Assembly: GCA_001025035.1 (NCBI GenBank)
Contig: LCZK01000001.1
Location: 25,984 to 89,983, forward strand
Reading direction: 5' to 3'
Origin: Actinobacteria bacterium IMCC26207
GTDB taxonomy: Bacteria; Actinomycetota; Acidimicrobiia; Acidimicrobiales; Microtrichaceae
Length of the DNA stretch: 64,000 bases
Of the stretch, positions 44,088 to 52,375 are shown piece by piece. A model generated the notes under the pieces. That model saw nothing but the letters and a program-made list of their open reading frames with translations. It had not been told where the DNA came from and made no database searches. The stretch's first letter is position 1, and every line of letters begins with the position of its first letter. Position numbers and translations under genes: made by a program.

Positions 44088-45459
44088 CTGCTGCGTGATC
44101 CTGACTGCTCTCAACTCGGCTTGTCTCAACCTGCTGCTGCTCACTCTGCGTGACAGCAACGATTGACTCAGCAAGCGTCAACACAATGCGAGTGATCTCT
44201 TCGGCAGTGCTGGTCAGAATCGGCATCAGCACCATGACATCGCCGAGCGGTCTGATGAGCACGCCACGTGAGACTGATTCTGCAGTGACTTTTCGACCCC
44301 AGCGAACTGCTCCCTCTGGCGGGGCGAGTTCAACACCCACCATGAGGCCCTGTTGACGGATGCTTCGCACAGCCGGCAAACCCGCGATGTGTTGATCAAG
44401 CAACTGCTCAAGTTGAGCGGCCCGTTCGTTGACTTTGGTGAGTACATCGAGGGATGTAAAGAGTTCAAGGTGCGCTAAGGCAACTGCTGCGGCTAGCGGG
44501 TTCCCGCTATAAGAATGGCCGTGATACAAGGTGCGTTCGCCAAGGTCTTCTCCTAGAAATGCCTGATACACCCGTTCGTTAGCAACTGTGGCTGCGAGCG
44601 GAAGGTAGCCACCGGTTATGCCTTTTCCAATAGCCATCAGGTCTGGATGCAATCCGCATTGCTCGCTCGCAAACATTTTTCCCGTGCGACCAAAGCCAGT
44701 GGCAACCTCATCGCAGATCAGTAGCACATCGTGTTCTGCACAGGCCTCGCCAAGAGCTGCAAACTCTGCAGCCGGCCGCATCTGCATTCCCGCAGCGCCT
44801 TGCACGAGTGGCTCAATAATGACTGCTGCAAGCTCGTTGGCGTGTTCGGCAATGAGCGCGCATGCAACCGGGATGCAGTTTGGGTCTTCGAAGCCTGGGG
44901 CGCGGAGTACACCAAAGCGGAGCGGGTCAAAAATCTCGGTTCCAAATCCGCCTGCCCCAACAGAAAGCGATCCCAGTGTGTCTCCGTGGTAAGCGCCCCC
45001 AAAAGCTAGGTAGCTCTGACGCTGCGTAATTCCCTGGTTCGTCCAGAACTGAAACGCAATCTTGAGAGCTTGCTCGACAGCTGCGGCACCGTCGGAGGCG
45101 AATAGAAAGTGTGGCTGCTTGACGGGAACAACTTTTGCGAGCGCCTCGGCAAACTCAATAGTGGTTCGGTTGCCGTTGCCAAGCAGAGTTGAGTGTCCGA
45201 CAAGGTCAATCTGTGCTCGAAGTGCAGCATCAAGCTCGGGCACTCGATGGCCGAGTGTGGTGACCCACAGGGAACTGATCGCATCGAGGTAGCGGTGACC
45301 GTCAACATCAATGAGCTCTCTGCCCTCAGCGCGCTCCACGATGATGGGCGAGTTGCTCTCATAGGTCGCCATCTGTGTGAACCCGTGCCACACCACTGCG
45401 GCATCACGCTCCACCCATGCAGCGGCAAGGTTGGTGATGTCTTCTGAGTCGTTCAACAC
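44080..45459 (-). CDS. bioA: Adenosylmethionine-8-amino-7-oxononanoate aminotransferase BioA
   Basis: A class III PLP aminotransferase that converts KAPA to DAPA with SAM as amino donor. The N-terminal VWHGFTQMATYESNSPIIVERAEG is specific to the BioA group, followed by DAISSLWVTTLGH, SDGAAAVEQALKIAFQ, DEVATGFGRTGKMFA and the PLP-lysine segment AIGKGITGGYLPLAA. The 459-aa length carries a short C-terminal Gln/Ser/Glu tail. First gene of the bio operon, with its promoter in the 112-bp gap shared with acpS. Confidence 0.94.
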   Translation of the reverse strand: MLNDSEDITNLAAAWVERDAAVVWHGFTQMATYESNSPIIVERAEGRELIDVDGHRYLDAISSLWVTTLGHRVPELDAALRAQIDLVGHSTLLGNGNRTTIEFAEALAKVVPVKQPHFLFASDGAAAVEQALKIAFQFWTNQGITQRQSYLAFGGAYHGDTLGSLSVGAGGFGTEIFDPLRFGVLRAPGFEDPNCIPVACALIAEHANELAAVIIEPLVQGAAGMQMRPAAEFAALGEACAEHDVLLICDEVATGFGRTGKMFASEQCGLHPDLMAIGKGITGGYLPLAATVANERVYQAFLGEDLGERTLYHGHSYSGNPLAAAVALAHLELFTSLDVLTKVNERAAQLEQLLDQHIAGLPAVRSIRQQGLMVGVELAPPEGAVRWGRKVTAESVSRGVLIRPLGDVMVLMPILTSTAEEITRIVLTLAESIVAVTQSEQQQVETSRVESSQDHAADE

Positions 45460-45571
45460 GTCTGAAAACTAGTCCCGCTCCGAGCGATCTCCCACTAGAG
45501 CCCAACTTCATCCTTCGAGTTGAACCAGATTGAGGTCCTAGTGTGAGCCCTGTGGCTAAGGGGAGTCGAAG

Positions 45572-45982
45572 ATGGGAGTGAGCGGAATAGGTCTCGAGGT
45601 AATCGACGTCGCGGCCTTTCTCGCCCAGCTTGATACCGACGGAAGCCGATTCACCATGGAAGCTTTCACAGTTGCTGAGCGGGAGCATGCAGGCGAATCG
45701 GACCCCACTCGAGCTCAACGTCTAGCCGCCCGCTTGGCGGCAAAATTGGCATTCCTTCAAGCAGTTTCCAAGAGTTGCATGCTGGACTCCTCGGCCCTTG
45801 ATTCAGCAGATCTGTCCGAGGTTGAAGTTGTCAACGACACATACGGTCGCCCCAGCTTGAGAGTCTCCGGGCAGTTAGAAGTGCTTGTCCGGGCTCGGCT
45901 CGGCAACGACTGGGTTGCTCATGTCTCGCTCACACATGATGGGCCAACTGCTGCGGCCGTGGTGGTCCTTGAGAGCCCATAG
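45572..45982 (+). CDS. acpS: Holo-[acyl-carrier-protein] synthase (AcpS-like 4'-phosphopantetheinyl transferase)
   Basis: 136 aa. VSGIGLEVIDVAAF matches the N-terminal metal-binding motif in the position of the usual GIDIVE, and RLAARLAAKLAFLQAV corresponds to the WAAKEA helix, with the catalytic Glu-Lys pattern only partly kept (Lys present, Glu replaced by Leu). C-terminal HVSLTHDGPTAAAVVVLE fits the family end. AGGGGAG precedes ATG 45572. The changed WAAKEA glutamate should be noted: the enzyme may be diverged. Divergent from bioA. Confidence 0.82.
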   Translation: MGVSGIGLEVIDVAAFLAQLDTDGSRFTMEAFTVAEREHAGESDPTRAQRLAARLAAKLAFLQAVSKSCMLDSSALDSADLSEVEVVNDTYGRPSLRVSGQLEVLVRARLGNDWVAHVSLTHDGPTAAAVVVLESP

Positions 45983-46119
45983 GCACCGATGAGCTCGGTG
46001 CCCTGTTGCGTACCCCATGCAGGTACCCTTGGGTTCGTCAACGAAGTTGGTGCTCACTTCTGTGCTGTGAGCACCTCAATTGACACAGGATGAGCCCAGG
46101 CCGTACGTGGAGGATTTTC

Positions 46120-46347
46120 ATGCCTACCTATGAGTTTCGATGTGCAACCTGCGAGACAGTTTTTGAGGATCGCCGGAGCATGGCCGCAGCGGATGATCCA
46201 GCAACCTGTCCTGATGGGCATGTCGGAGCAAAGCGCTTGTTGTCGGTTTTTGCTGCGACCTCGGGCGGGGGCGACACGCTGAGAGCGGCACCGAGTAATT
46301 CAACCCCCTCGCATTCAGGCGGTTGTTGCGGTGGCGGCTGTCATTAG
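46120..46347 (+). CDS. FmdB-type putative zinc-ribbon protein
   Basis: 75 aa from ATG 46120, with GTGGAGG just upstream. MPTYEFRCATCETVFEDRRSM is the family N-terminus, and the two Cys of CATC with a later CPDGH would hold zinc. The C-terminus is Ser/Gly-rich and ends GGCCGGGCH. FmdB-type proteins are conserved and small; their role is not established, though an amidase-regulator name exists in databases. Confidence 0.88.
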   Translation: MPTYEFRCATCETVFEDRRSMAAADDPATCPDGHVGAKRLLSVFAATSGGGDTLRAAPSNSTPSHSGGCCGGGCH

Positions 46348-46368
46348 TTGGCATTTTTGGCCAACTAA
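46344..46368 (+). terminator. Hairpin overlapping the FmdB-like stop codon
   Basis: TTAGTTGGC (46344-46352) pairs perfectly with GCCAACTAA (46360-46368) around a T-rich 7-base loop. The stop codon TAG is inside the left arm. No T-run follows, so termination, if any, would be Rho-dependent or merely 3'-end stabilising. Confidence 0.5.
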
Positions 46369-46450
46369 TTGGACCGAGTTAGTCTGAAGAAGTACTCGGA
46401 GGGGCGAACCTGCCGATTTATCCGGAAGGTTTGTCATCGATACTGAACGC

Positions 46451-47383
46451 TTGCCGCATGGTCGGATCAATCCGACCTCTTCTATCCCGTTCTTTGCCAT
46501 CCACCTGCTTCCGCTGCTGGTGATCTTCACGGGCGTGAGTCGAACTGCATGGATTCTGTTTGCAGTCACCTTCTGGACTCGGATGTTCTTTATCACGGGC
46601 GGGTATCACCGGTACTTCTCGCATAAGGCATACAAGACCTCTCGGGTGTTTCAGTTCATTCTGGGTTACGGCGGTTGCACTGCTGCGCAGAAAGGCCCGC
46701 TCTGGTGGGCGGGTCACCACCGAATCCATCATCGTTTTGCTGACACCATCAATGACCCTCACACACCGCGTAAGGGTTTCTGGTGGAGCCACGCCGGGTG
46801 GATTCTTTCTGATGACACCACGAGCGCACCGCTTCGTTCCGTAAAGGATTTCGAGAAGTTCCCGGAGCTTCGATTCATTTCAAAGCATGACTGGATTGCA
46901 CCGTGGTCACTCGCAGTTGTGTGCACACTCATCGGCGGATGGTCTGGGTTGCTCATCGGGTTTGTGTTGTCCACAGTGGTGCTGTGGCATGCCACCTTCT
47001 TGATTAATTCTCTTGCTCACGTGTTCGGGTCACGTCGCTTCGAAACCGAGGACACCAGTCGAAACAACGCACTGCTAGCCATTCTGACCATGGGTGAGGG
47101 CTGGCATAACAACCACCACAAAGCTGCGTACTTGGCACGTCAGGGAACCAAGTGGTGGGAGATTGATTTCACTTGGTATGTGCTGTTTGTGCTCGAGAAA
47201 CTGCACATCATCTGGGGTGTGAAACGTCCTCGCACCTCCAGTCGTACCAAGGTTGGACCTTCGGCTGAGGTGATCGATGATTCAACCGAGTTTGTTGATG
47301 AGGCTCTGGCTCAGGCGGTGCTCGAAACTGAATCAGCAGCATTAGTTCACTCCGGTCAGGCACAGAACTCCACGGAGCCCTGA
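46451..47383 (+). CDS. Membrane fatty acid (acyl-CoA/acyl-lipid) desaturase
   Basis: 310 aa, a delta-9 stearoyl-type desaturase. Three histidine boxes are present: HRYFSH (53-58), HRIHH (90-94) and HNNHH (about 219-223), with four hydrophobic spans around them. It introduces a cis double bond into a saturated acyl chain with O2 and an electron donor; di-iron centre. The only conventional start in frame is TTG 46451; the open frame extends back to 46388 without ATG or GTG and without a well-placed Shine-Dalgarno, so the true N-terminus is uncertain. Confidence 0.92.
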   Translation: MPHGRINPTSSIPFFAIHLLPLLVIFTGVSRTAWILFAVTFWTRMFFITGGYHRYFSHKAYKTSRVFQFILGYGGCTAAQKGPLWWAGHHRIHHRFADTINDPHTPRKGFWWSHAGWILSDDTTSAPLRSVKDFEKFPELRFISKHDWIAPWSLAVVCTLIGGWSGLLIGFVLSTVVLWHATFLINSLAHVFGSRRFETEDTSRNNALLAILTMGEGWHNNHHKAAYLARQGTKWWEIDFTWYVLFVLEKLHIIWGVKRPRTSSRTKVGPSAEVIDDSTEFVDEALAQAVLETESAALVHSGQAQNSTEP

Positions 47384-47441
47384 TACGCCCTAAGGAACCT
47401 GATGCCCCCTTATGAACTGAGCCTCGTTCAACTCTTTAGCC

Positions 47442-47470
47442 TTGAATCTTGAACAGTTTTCGGTAATGAT
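47442..47470 (+). promoter_or_regulatory. Candidate SigA-type promoter of the PKD lipoprotein gene
   Basis: TTGAAT (47442-47447) and TAATGAT (47464-47470) are separated by 16 bp. This places a start site about 45 bp ahead of the ATG at 47520, which has a GAGGGGG Shine-Dalgarno. It lies in the 136-bp gap downstream of the desaturase gene. Confidence 0.45.
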
Positions 47471-47519
47471 AGGGGGTCGATCAGGCTCAAGGCGATGCCT
47501 GCTCTGAGGGGGATTCTGC

Positions 47520-50500
47520 ATGAAATCGTTCCGGATAGCTTCGGTCTGCTTCTTGGCTACACTCGGCCTAGTCGCCGCAGGTTGTGCGCCTGTCACCCCT
47601 GGAGGTGGTGGAAGTACCAACCTTGCGCCGGTTCCGGTTATTACAGCCACGCCAACCTCGGGGGACTTTCCGCTCGTCGTCGATTTCTCCTCGGCCGGCT
47701 CGCTCGACCCTGATGGCAGCATCGCCACTTACTCCTGGAATTTTGGTGATGGCTCGCCGCTAGTGAGCACCGCTGACGCCATCCACACCTACACCACAGC
47801 GGGCAGTTTCACCGCCAAGCTCACCGTGTTTGACACTGCCAACAAGAGTGCAAACGTCACCACGTTGATCACCACCACAACCCCGCCTGCCAATGTTGCC
47901 CCCACTGCATCGGCTTCGGCCACACCATCGGTTGGCAAGGTACCGCTCCTGGTGAACTTCTCCTCAGCAGGTTCAACCGATACCGACGGAACCATTGCTA
48001 GCTATAGCTGGGACTTCGGTGACGGCACTGCGGCCTCAACCGATGCTGATCCAACTCACACCTACACTGCGGCCGGATTATTTACTGCAACGCTGACCAT
48101 TACTGATGATGACGGTGCGACCGACATTGCCAATGTTGCTGTGCAGGTCAATGCAAACGTTGGCCCAACGGCAGCGGCGAACTCGAACGTGACCGGTGGG
48201 CAAGTGCCACTCACCATCCTCTTTAGTTCGGCAGGGTCTACTGATACTGATGGTGGAATCACCAGCTACAGCTGGGATTTTGGTGATGGCAATGGTTCTT
48301 CAACTGCTAACCCCACTTATAGCTACAGCATCCCGGGAGCGTATGTAGCAACCTTGACGGTTGCCGACGTCGAGGGCGAAACAGACTCGGCCTCGATCAG
48401 TATCACGGCTGATGCCATTCCGAATGTGGCACCAACTGCTGTTGCAGCAGCTACGCCTTCAACTATTCGCCAGGGCCTTGCAGTGAGTTTCTCCTCTGCG
48501 GGTTCAGGGGATTCGGATGGCACGATCACCGCATACAACTGGGACTTTGGCGACGGTGGAACCTCAAGCATTGCGAATCCGACCCATGCGTACTCCCTCG
48601 CAGGGTCATTCGTGGCCACGCTGACGGTGACCGACAACGCAGGGGGCGTGGCGACCGCAACAACCAGCGTCACTGTGACACCCAACCTTGCCCCGACAGC
48701 TGCGGCCGCTGGCACTCCAAGCAGCGGTAAACAACCCTTGTTCGTGAGTTTCTCATCAGCGGGATCTTCTGACCCTGATGGAACGATTGCCGGCTACAAC
48801 TGGGACTTTGGTGATGGCAGTCCGAATAAGGCCACGGCCTCGGCTACGCACACCTACACAGCGGCCGGGTCATTCACCGCCACACTGACCGTGACTGATG
48901 ACTTCGGTGCAACCGATACCAGCACTGTGGTCACGACCGTCACAGCAAATGTGGCGCCTACAGCAGTTGCAACGGCTACTCCTGTGGCCGGGGCACGTCC
49001 ACTCGTTGTGAACTTCACCGGTTCGGGCTCATCTGATTCCGACGGCAATATTGCAAGCTATGCCTGGGACTTTGGCGACGGCGGTACGAGCAGCGTGACG
49101 AACCCCAGTCATACCTATGCCGCAGGAAACTACTCTGCCACGTTGGTCGTGACCGACGATAACGGCGTCGCATCGGCGCCGGCCTCGGTAGCTATCTCTG
49201 CTGTTATTGATGACGATGCCGACGGATTTCAACCGCCATCTGATTGCAACGATTCCAACTCGGCCACGTATCCCGGTGCACCAGACCCACTTGATTCAGC
49301 TGGCATTGACTCCGACTGCGACGGCGCCGATGGAATTGCTTCGGACACTTTGTTCGTGGCCGCTACTGGTGGCGCAGACTCTGGCTCTTGTGGCGCGATT
49401 GGGTCTCCCTGCGCCTCGATCTCTCAGGCAGTGATCAACGCTGCAGCGGGATCAAAGTCTGTAGTGCAAGCAAGCAGTGGCACCTACAGCGCCGGGTTTA
49501 CTTTGACCAATGCCATCACCGTTCGCGGTGGCTATGCAGCTGGGTTTGCTTCACGCTCGGGAGCCTCAACGGTTAACGGTTCTGTTACGGCGAGCTCGAC
49601 TAGCTCGGGTGCCACCCTGTCGGACCTGACGATCAATGGATCTGGTGGGGCCAATGCAACTGGGGTGCTGGCTCAGGCAAGCACGTTGTCATTGCTGCGG
49701 GTGACCGTAGATAGTGGCACCCCCACGGGAGCTGGTTCGAGTGCCTATGGCGTTCGTGCCATCTCGGGATCTGCAGTCACAATTGTGGATTCAACAGTCA
49801 GTTCAAAGCCCGGGGTTGCTGGCGCTGCGGGCTCTGGATCTGGGTCAGCTGGCGCAGCTGGCTGTAACGGCGGTGGAGGCGGCAACGCCTCTGGGCCAAG
49901 TTCCCCCGGCGGCGGCGCAGGATCCTGCGGCGGCTCGGGCGTGGCAAATAGCGGCTACGGCGGCAACGGTGGCAACTATTCCGGTGGTGGTCAGAGCGGT
50001 GGAAGCGGTGGCGGCGGTGCATCGGGCGGCGGCGGCGGCTGCGGTAGCACCTTCGGCTGCGGTTCCGGTGCTGGAAACGGCTCAGGCGGTGCTGCTGGTT
50101 CTGGCGGTGCCGCTGGTGCTGGAGGAACGGCCGCAGCTAGCAGTGCAACGGCGCTCTGGATCGGAATCTCTGGAGGCTCTGGCTCGACTGGCGCCCTGGG
50201 CGGCGGTGGCGGTGGCGGCGGTGGAGGTAAATCAGCTAGCGCTTCGGGTGGCGGTGGCGGTGCCGGAGGCGGTGGCGGTAGCGCTGGCGCCGGATCGACC
50301 GGCGCGGGCAGCGCCGGCGGCGGATCCTTTGGGGTCTATGCCCACAATTCGTCAATGACCGTTACCAACTCCACGGTCAATTCGCTTGCCGGTGGCACTG
50401 GTGGCGCAGGAACTGCGGGTGGCGCAGGTGGATCCGGTGGATCGGGCGGTGGCGGCGGATCGAAGTCTTGCTGCGAAGCAGGGCCTGGTGGCTCTGGCGG

Positions 50501-50744
50501 ATCGGGTGGCGCAGGTGGCGGCGGCGGTGGTGCAGGAGGTGGCGCTGGCGGGCCTTCTATCTCAGTGTTCCACACCGGTTCGGGCACGCTTGTGGTGACT
50601 GGCGGAACGCAAACCCGCTCCGCAGCAGGCTCTGGTGGATCTGGTGGTGCCGGTGGCACCTCGGCGAACTCGGGTGCCACGGGTGCTTCAGGTTCCACCG
50701 GTCTGCTGTTGCGAATCTGGAATAACTCGGTCACCACGGCCTGA
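47520..50744 (+). CDS. Surface lipoprotein with six PKD domains, MopE-like motif and Gly-rich parallel beta-helix
   Basis: 1074 aa. MKSFRIASVCFLATLGLVAAGC is a lipoprotein signal (Cys at about 22). Six PKD domains at about 36-560 each carry a variant of (Y/N)(S/N/A)WDFGDG. Then comes a Ca-binding segment of MopE type (DDDADGFQPPSDCNDSN...DSDCDG, about 565-605). The C-terminal half has parallel beta-helix features (short VTV/STV repeats, about 610-760) interrupted by long Gly/Ser/Ala-rich stretches (about 760-960 and 1000-1050), somewhat like PE_PGRS repeats, with Cys scattered among them. A surface adhesin or matrix role is likely; no enzyme motif is seen. Confidence 0.88.
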   Translation: MKSFRIASVCFLATLGLVAAGCAPVTPGGGGSTNLAPVPVITATPTSGDFPLVVDFSSAGSLDPDGSIATYSWNFGDGSPLVSTADAIHTYTTAGSFTAKLTVFDTANKSANVTTLITTTTPPANVAPTASASATPSVGKVPLLVNFSSAGSTDTDGTIASYSWDFGDGTAASTDADPTHTYTAAGLFTATLTITDDDGATDIANVAVQVNANVGPTAAANSNVTGGQVPLTILFSSAGSTDTDGGITSYSWDFGDGNGSSTANPTYSYSIPGAYVATLTVADVEGETDSASISITADAIPNVAPTAVAAATPSTIRQGLAVSFSSAGSGDSDGTITAYNWDFGDGGTSSIANPTHAYSLAGSFVATLTVTDNAGGVATATTSVTVTPNLAPTAAAAGTPSSGKQPLFVSFSSAGSSDPDGTIAGYNWDFGDGSPNKATASATHTYTAAGSFTATLTVTDDFGATDTSTVVTTVTANVAPTAVATATPVAGARPLVVNFTGSGSSDSDGNIASYAWDFGDGGTSSVTNPSHTYAAGNYSATLVVTDDNGVASAPASVAISAVIDDDADGFQPPSDCNDSNSATYPGAPDPLDSAGIDSDCDGADGIASDTLFVAATGGADSGSCGAIGSPCASISQAVINAAAGSKSVVQASSGTYSAGFTLTNAITVRGGYAAGFASRSGASTVNGSVTASSTSSGATLSDLTINGSGGANATGVLAQASTLSLLRVTVDSGTPTGAGSSAYGVRAISGSAVTIVDSTVSSKPGVAGAAGSGSGSAGAAGCNGGGGGNASGPSSPGGGAGSCGGSGVANSGYGGNGGNYSGGGQSGGSGGGGASGGGGGCGSTFGCGSGAGNGSGGAAGSGGAAGAGGTAAASSATALWIGISGGSGSTGALGGGGGGGGGGKSASASGGGGGAGGGGGSAGAGSTGAGSAGGGSFGVYAHNSSMTVTNSTVNSLAGGTGGAGTAGGAGGSGGSGGGGGSKSCCEAGPGGSGGSGGAGGGGGGAGGGAGGPSISVFHTGSGTLVVTGGTQTRSAAGSGGSGGAGGTSANSGATGASGSTGLLLRIWNNSVTTA

Positions 50745-50780
50745 TTTCACCGATTTAGATTCATATCTGAAAAAGTGATT

Positions 50781-50810
50781 TGTGTCACATTTGTGTTACG
50801 GAATGTTACA
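50781..50810 (+). promoter_or_regulatory. Helically phased GT(T/C)AC direct repeats upstream of the Rpf-like gene
   Basis: Three 9-bp repeats, TGTGTCACA (50781-50789), TGTGTTACG (50792-50800) and AATGTTACA (50802-50810), are spaced 11 and 10 bp centre to centre, about one helical turn each. Direct GTNAC repeats of this spacing resemble sites of the actinobacterial response regulator MtrA, which controls cell-wall hydrolase genes. They sit about 80 bp before the ATG. Confidence 0.45.
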
Positions 50811-50889
50811 AAACTGCAAATAGTTCGTAATAATGTCTCCGGGTCGTCATATGACTTCCTAAACCGACATAGAACTGAAAGGCAGTTTC

Positions 50890-51507
50890 ATGAACTCCCA
50901 AGCACACTCCGCAGATTCCACTTGCATCACGAGCTCACCGACTACCTCTGTTGCAGCGCGGCAGGGTCGATGGTCCATCGGTAGTCGCTCCGGTGAATCA
51001 AGTAGTCAGCAGGCGCCAGCAGTTCGTTCCTCGCGCCGTACCCGGCGAGTGGGCGTTCTCGCTGGTGCCGCATTCATGGCCATCATGGCCACGGGTTGTT
51101 TCCCGACAGGCCCCGTCGAGACCTGGGTCCGGGACCTCAATGGCGATGGAGCCATCTCTGCGACCGAGGTTGATGCCCAGAAGCAGGTCATTGTGCAGGA
51201 GTACGTTGCGGCCGCCGAGGCTCAGCAGCGTGCAATTCAGAATCACCCCTTCTTGGTTTGTGTTCGCCACCATGAGTCTGACAGTGGCGGATACCCCCAC
51301 ATCAATGGTTATGGTGCGCAGAACCCCAGCAGCAGTGCTTCTGGTGCGTATCAGTTCTTGAGCAGTTCCTGGCGCACGCTCTCTGCCCGTGCTGGTCACC
51401 CTGGCTATGCAACAGCAGCGCAGGCGCCTTGGCAGGTACAAGATGCCGTTGCGCTCTACACCTTGAACAGTGGCGGTCGCTCTGCTTGGAATGGCAGCGG
51501 CTGCTAA
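50890..51507 (+). CDS. Rpf-like (transglycosylase-fold) cell-wall protein with EF-hand-like loop
   Basis: 205 aa. A Ser/Thr-rich N-terminus and basic SSRRTRRVGV precede the hydrophobic LAGAAFMAIMATGC, giving a late signal or lipoprotein anchor around residue 70. A loop DLNGDGAISATEVDAQ (about 82-97) fits a calcium-binding EF-hand. The C-terminal domain FLVCVRHHESDSGGYPHINGYGAQNP...SGAYQFLSSSWRTLS resembles resuscitation-promoting factors/lysozyme-like transglycosylases, with the catalytic Glu in RHHESDS and two Cys for a disulfide. It probably cuts peptidoglycan during growth. ATG 50890 is taken as start. Confidence 0.85.
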   Translation: MNSQAHSADSTCITSSPTTSVAARQGRWSIGSRSGESSSQQAPAVRSSRRTRRVGVLAGAAFMAIMATGCFPTGPVETWVRDLNGDGAISATEVDAQKQVIVQEYVAAAEAQQRAIQNHPFLVCVRHHESDSGGYPHINGYGAQNPSSSASGAYQFLSSSWRTLSARAGHPGYATAAQAPWQVQDAVALYTLNSGGRSAWNGSGC

Positions 51508-51542
51508 CAAGCCGGCTCGCCAAAACCGATTATTCCCCCCGC

Positions 51543-51588
51543 TCTGTCATGCGTGTGACCCCCTATGGGGGGTCACACGCATGACAGA
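51543..51588 (+). terminator. Strong bidirectional terminator hairpin
   Basis: A perfect 21-bp stem: 51543-51563 pairs with 51568-51588 around the loop TATG; the stem core is GACCCCC/GGGGGTC. It lies between two convergent genes (Rpf-like and VIT transporter) and can serve both. The same core recurs in the hairpin at 60661-60692. Confidence 0.85.
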
Positions 51589-51619
51589 ACACGTTTTGGG
51601 AGGGTGCGAGCTGGTTTAG

Positions 51620-52336
51620 CTAGAGCGCTGACGTTCCGAGCAGCGAACCAATTGCAAAGGTCAGAGCCAGCGCAACAGCGCCACCAATTCCCACTCGGAG
51701 TGCACCACGACCTTGGTTCGCGCCACCGAGGCGTGCTGCAAGGGCGCCAAGTGCGAGCAGGCCAAGAAGCGTTGCAACGGCAATCGCAATGCCTCTGATT
51801 CCAGCAGGAGCGAGAGCAGCCACGGCCAGCGGGAGTGCTGCACCGACAGCAAAACTGAAGAATGAGGAGACTGCTGCTTCTAGAGGCTTGGCACGAGTCA
51901 TGTCTGTTTGGCCCAGTTCGTCACGGAGGTGAGCCTCAAGCGGGTCAATCTCCATAAGTTGCTGAGCCACCGATGAGGCAAGCTCGGGAGTGAGACCTCG
52001 TGCCTCATAGATTCCGGTGAGCTCGGCAAGTTCTCCTTCTGGGTCCTCTTCAATCTCTATCGCTTCCATCGAACGTTCAACCAGTTCAACGTCACGCTGA
52101 GAACTGACCGATACGTACTCTCCGAGTGCCATCGATGCAGCCCCTGCTGTCAGGCCAGCAATACCAGCGAAGAGGATTTGAGTTTCGTCTGCACCCGCAG
52201 TTGCCACACCGAGCAGCAGCGCACCGGTTGACAAAATTCCGTCATTGGCACCAAGCACCGATGCCCGCAACCAACTCGTGCGACTGCTCTTATGCAACTC
52301 TTGATGTCGGCGCGGACGACCGTGATGAGGGGGCAT
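51620..52336 (-). CDS. VIT/CCC1-family iron/manganese transporter
   Basis: About 238 aa from the ATG at 52336; the frame extends to 52408, which would overlap the divergent patatin gene. Domains: WLRASVLGANDGILSTGALLLGVA (first helix, with the GANDG motif), a cytoplasmic metal-binding segment with many Glu (VELVERSMEAIEIEEDPEGELAEL), and three C-terminal helices. It probably exports Fe(II) or Mn(II) to limit toxicity. Only 39 bp separate it from the patatin gene, a divergent promoter pair. Confidence 0.92.
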   Translation of the reverse strand: MPPHHGRPRRHQELHKSSRTSWLRASVLGANDGILSTGALLLGVATAGADETQILFAGIAGLTAGAASMALGEYVSVSSQRDVELVERSMEAIEIEEDPEGELAELTGIYEARGLTPELASSVAQQLMEIDPLEAHLRDELGQTDMTRAKPLEAAVSSFFSFAVGAALPLAVAALAPAGIRGIAIAVATLLGLLALGALAARLGGANQGRGALRVGIGGAVALALTFAIGSLLGTSAL

Positions 52337-52375
52337 GAACACAAAGTTAGTGCCCCAATGTGAAACGATTCTCGC

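Noticed and set aside
50745..50889. A possible c-di-AMP (ydaO-type) riboswitch upstream of the Rpf-like gene
   Set aside because: Such riboswitches do control rpf genes in some actinobacteria, but the 145-bp leader has none of the conserved GC-rich helices of that class; it is AT-rich with GTNAC repeats instead.
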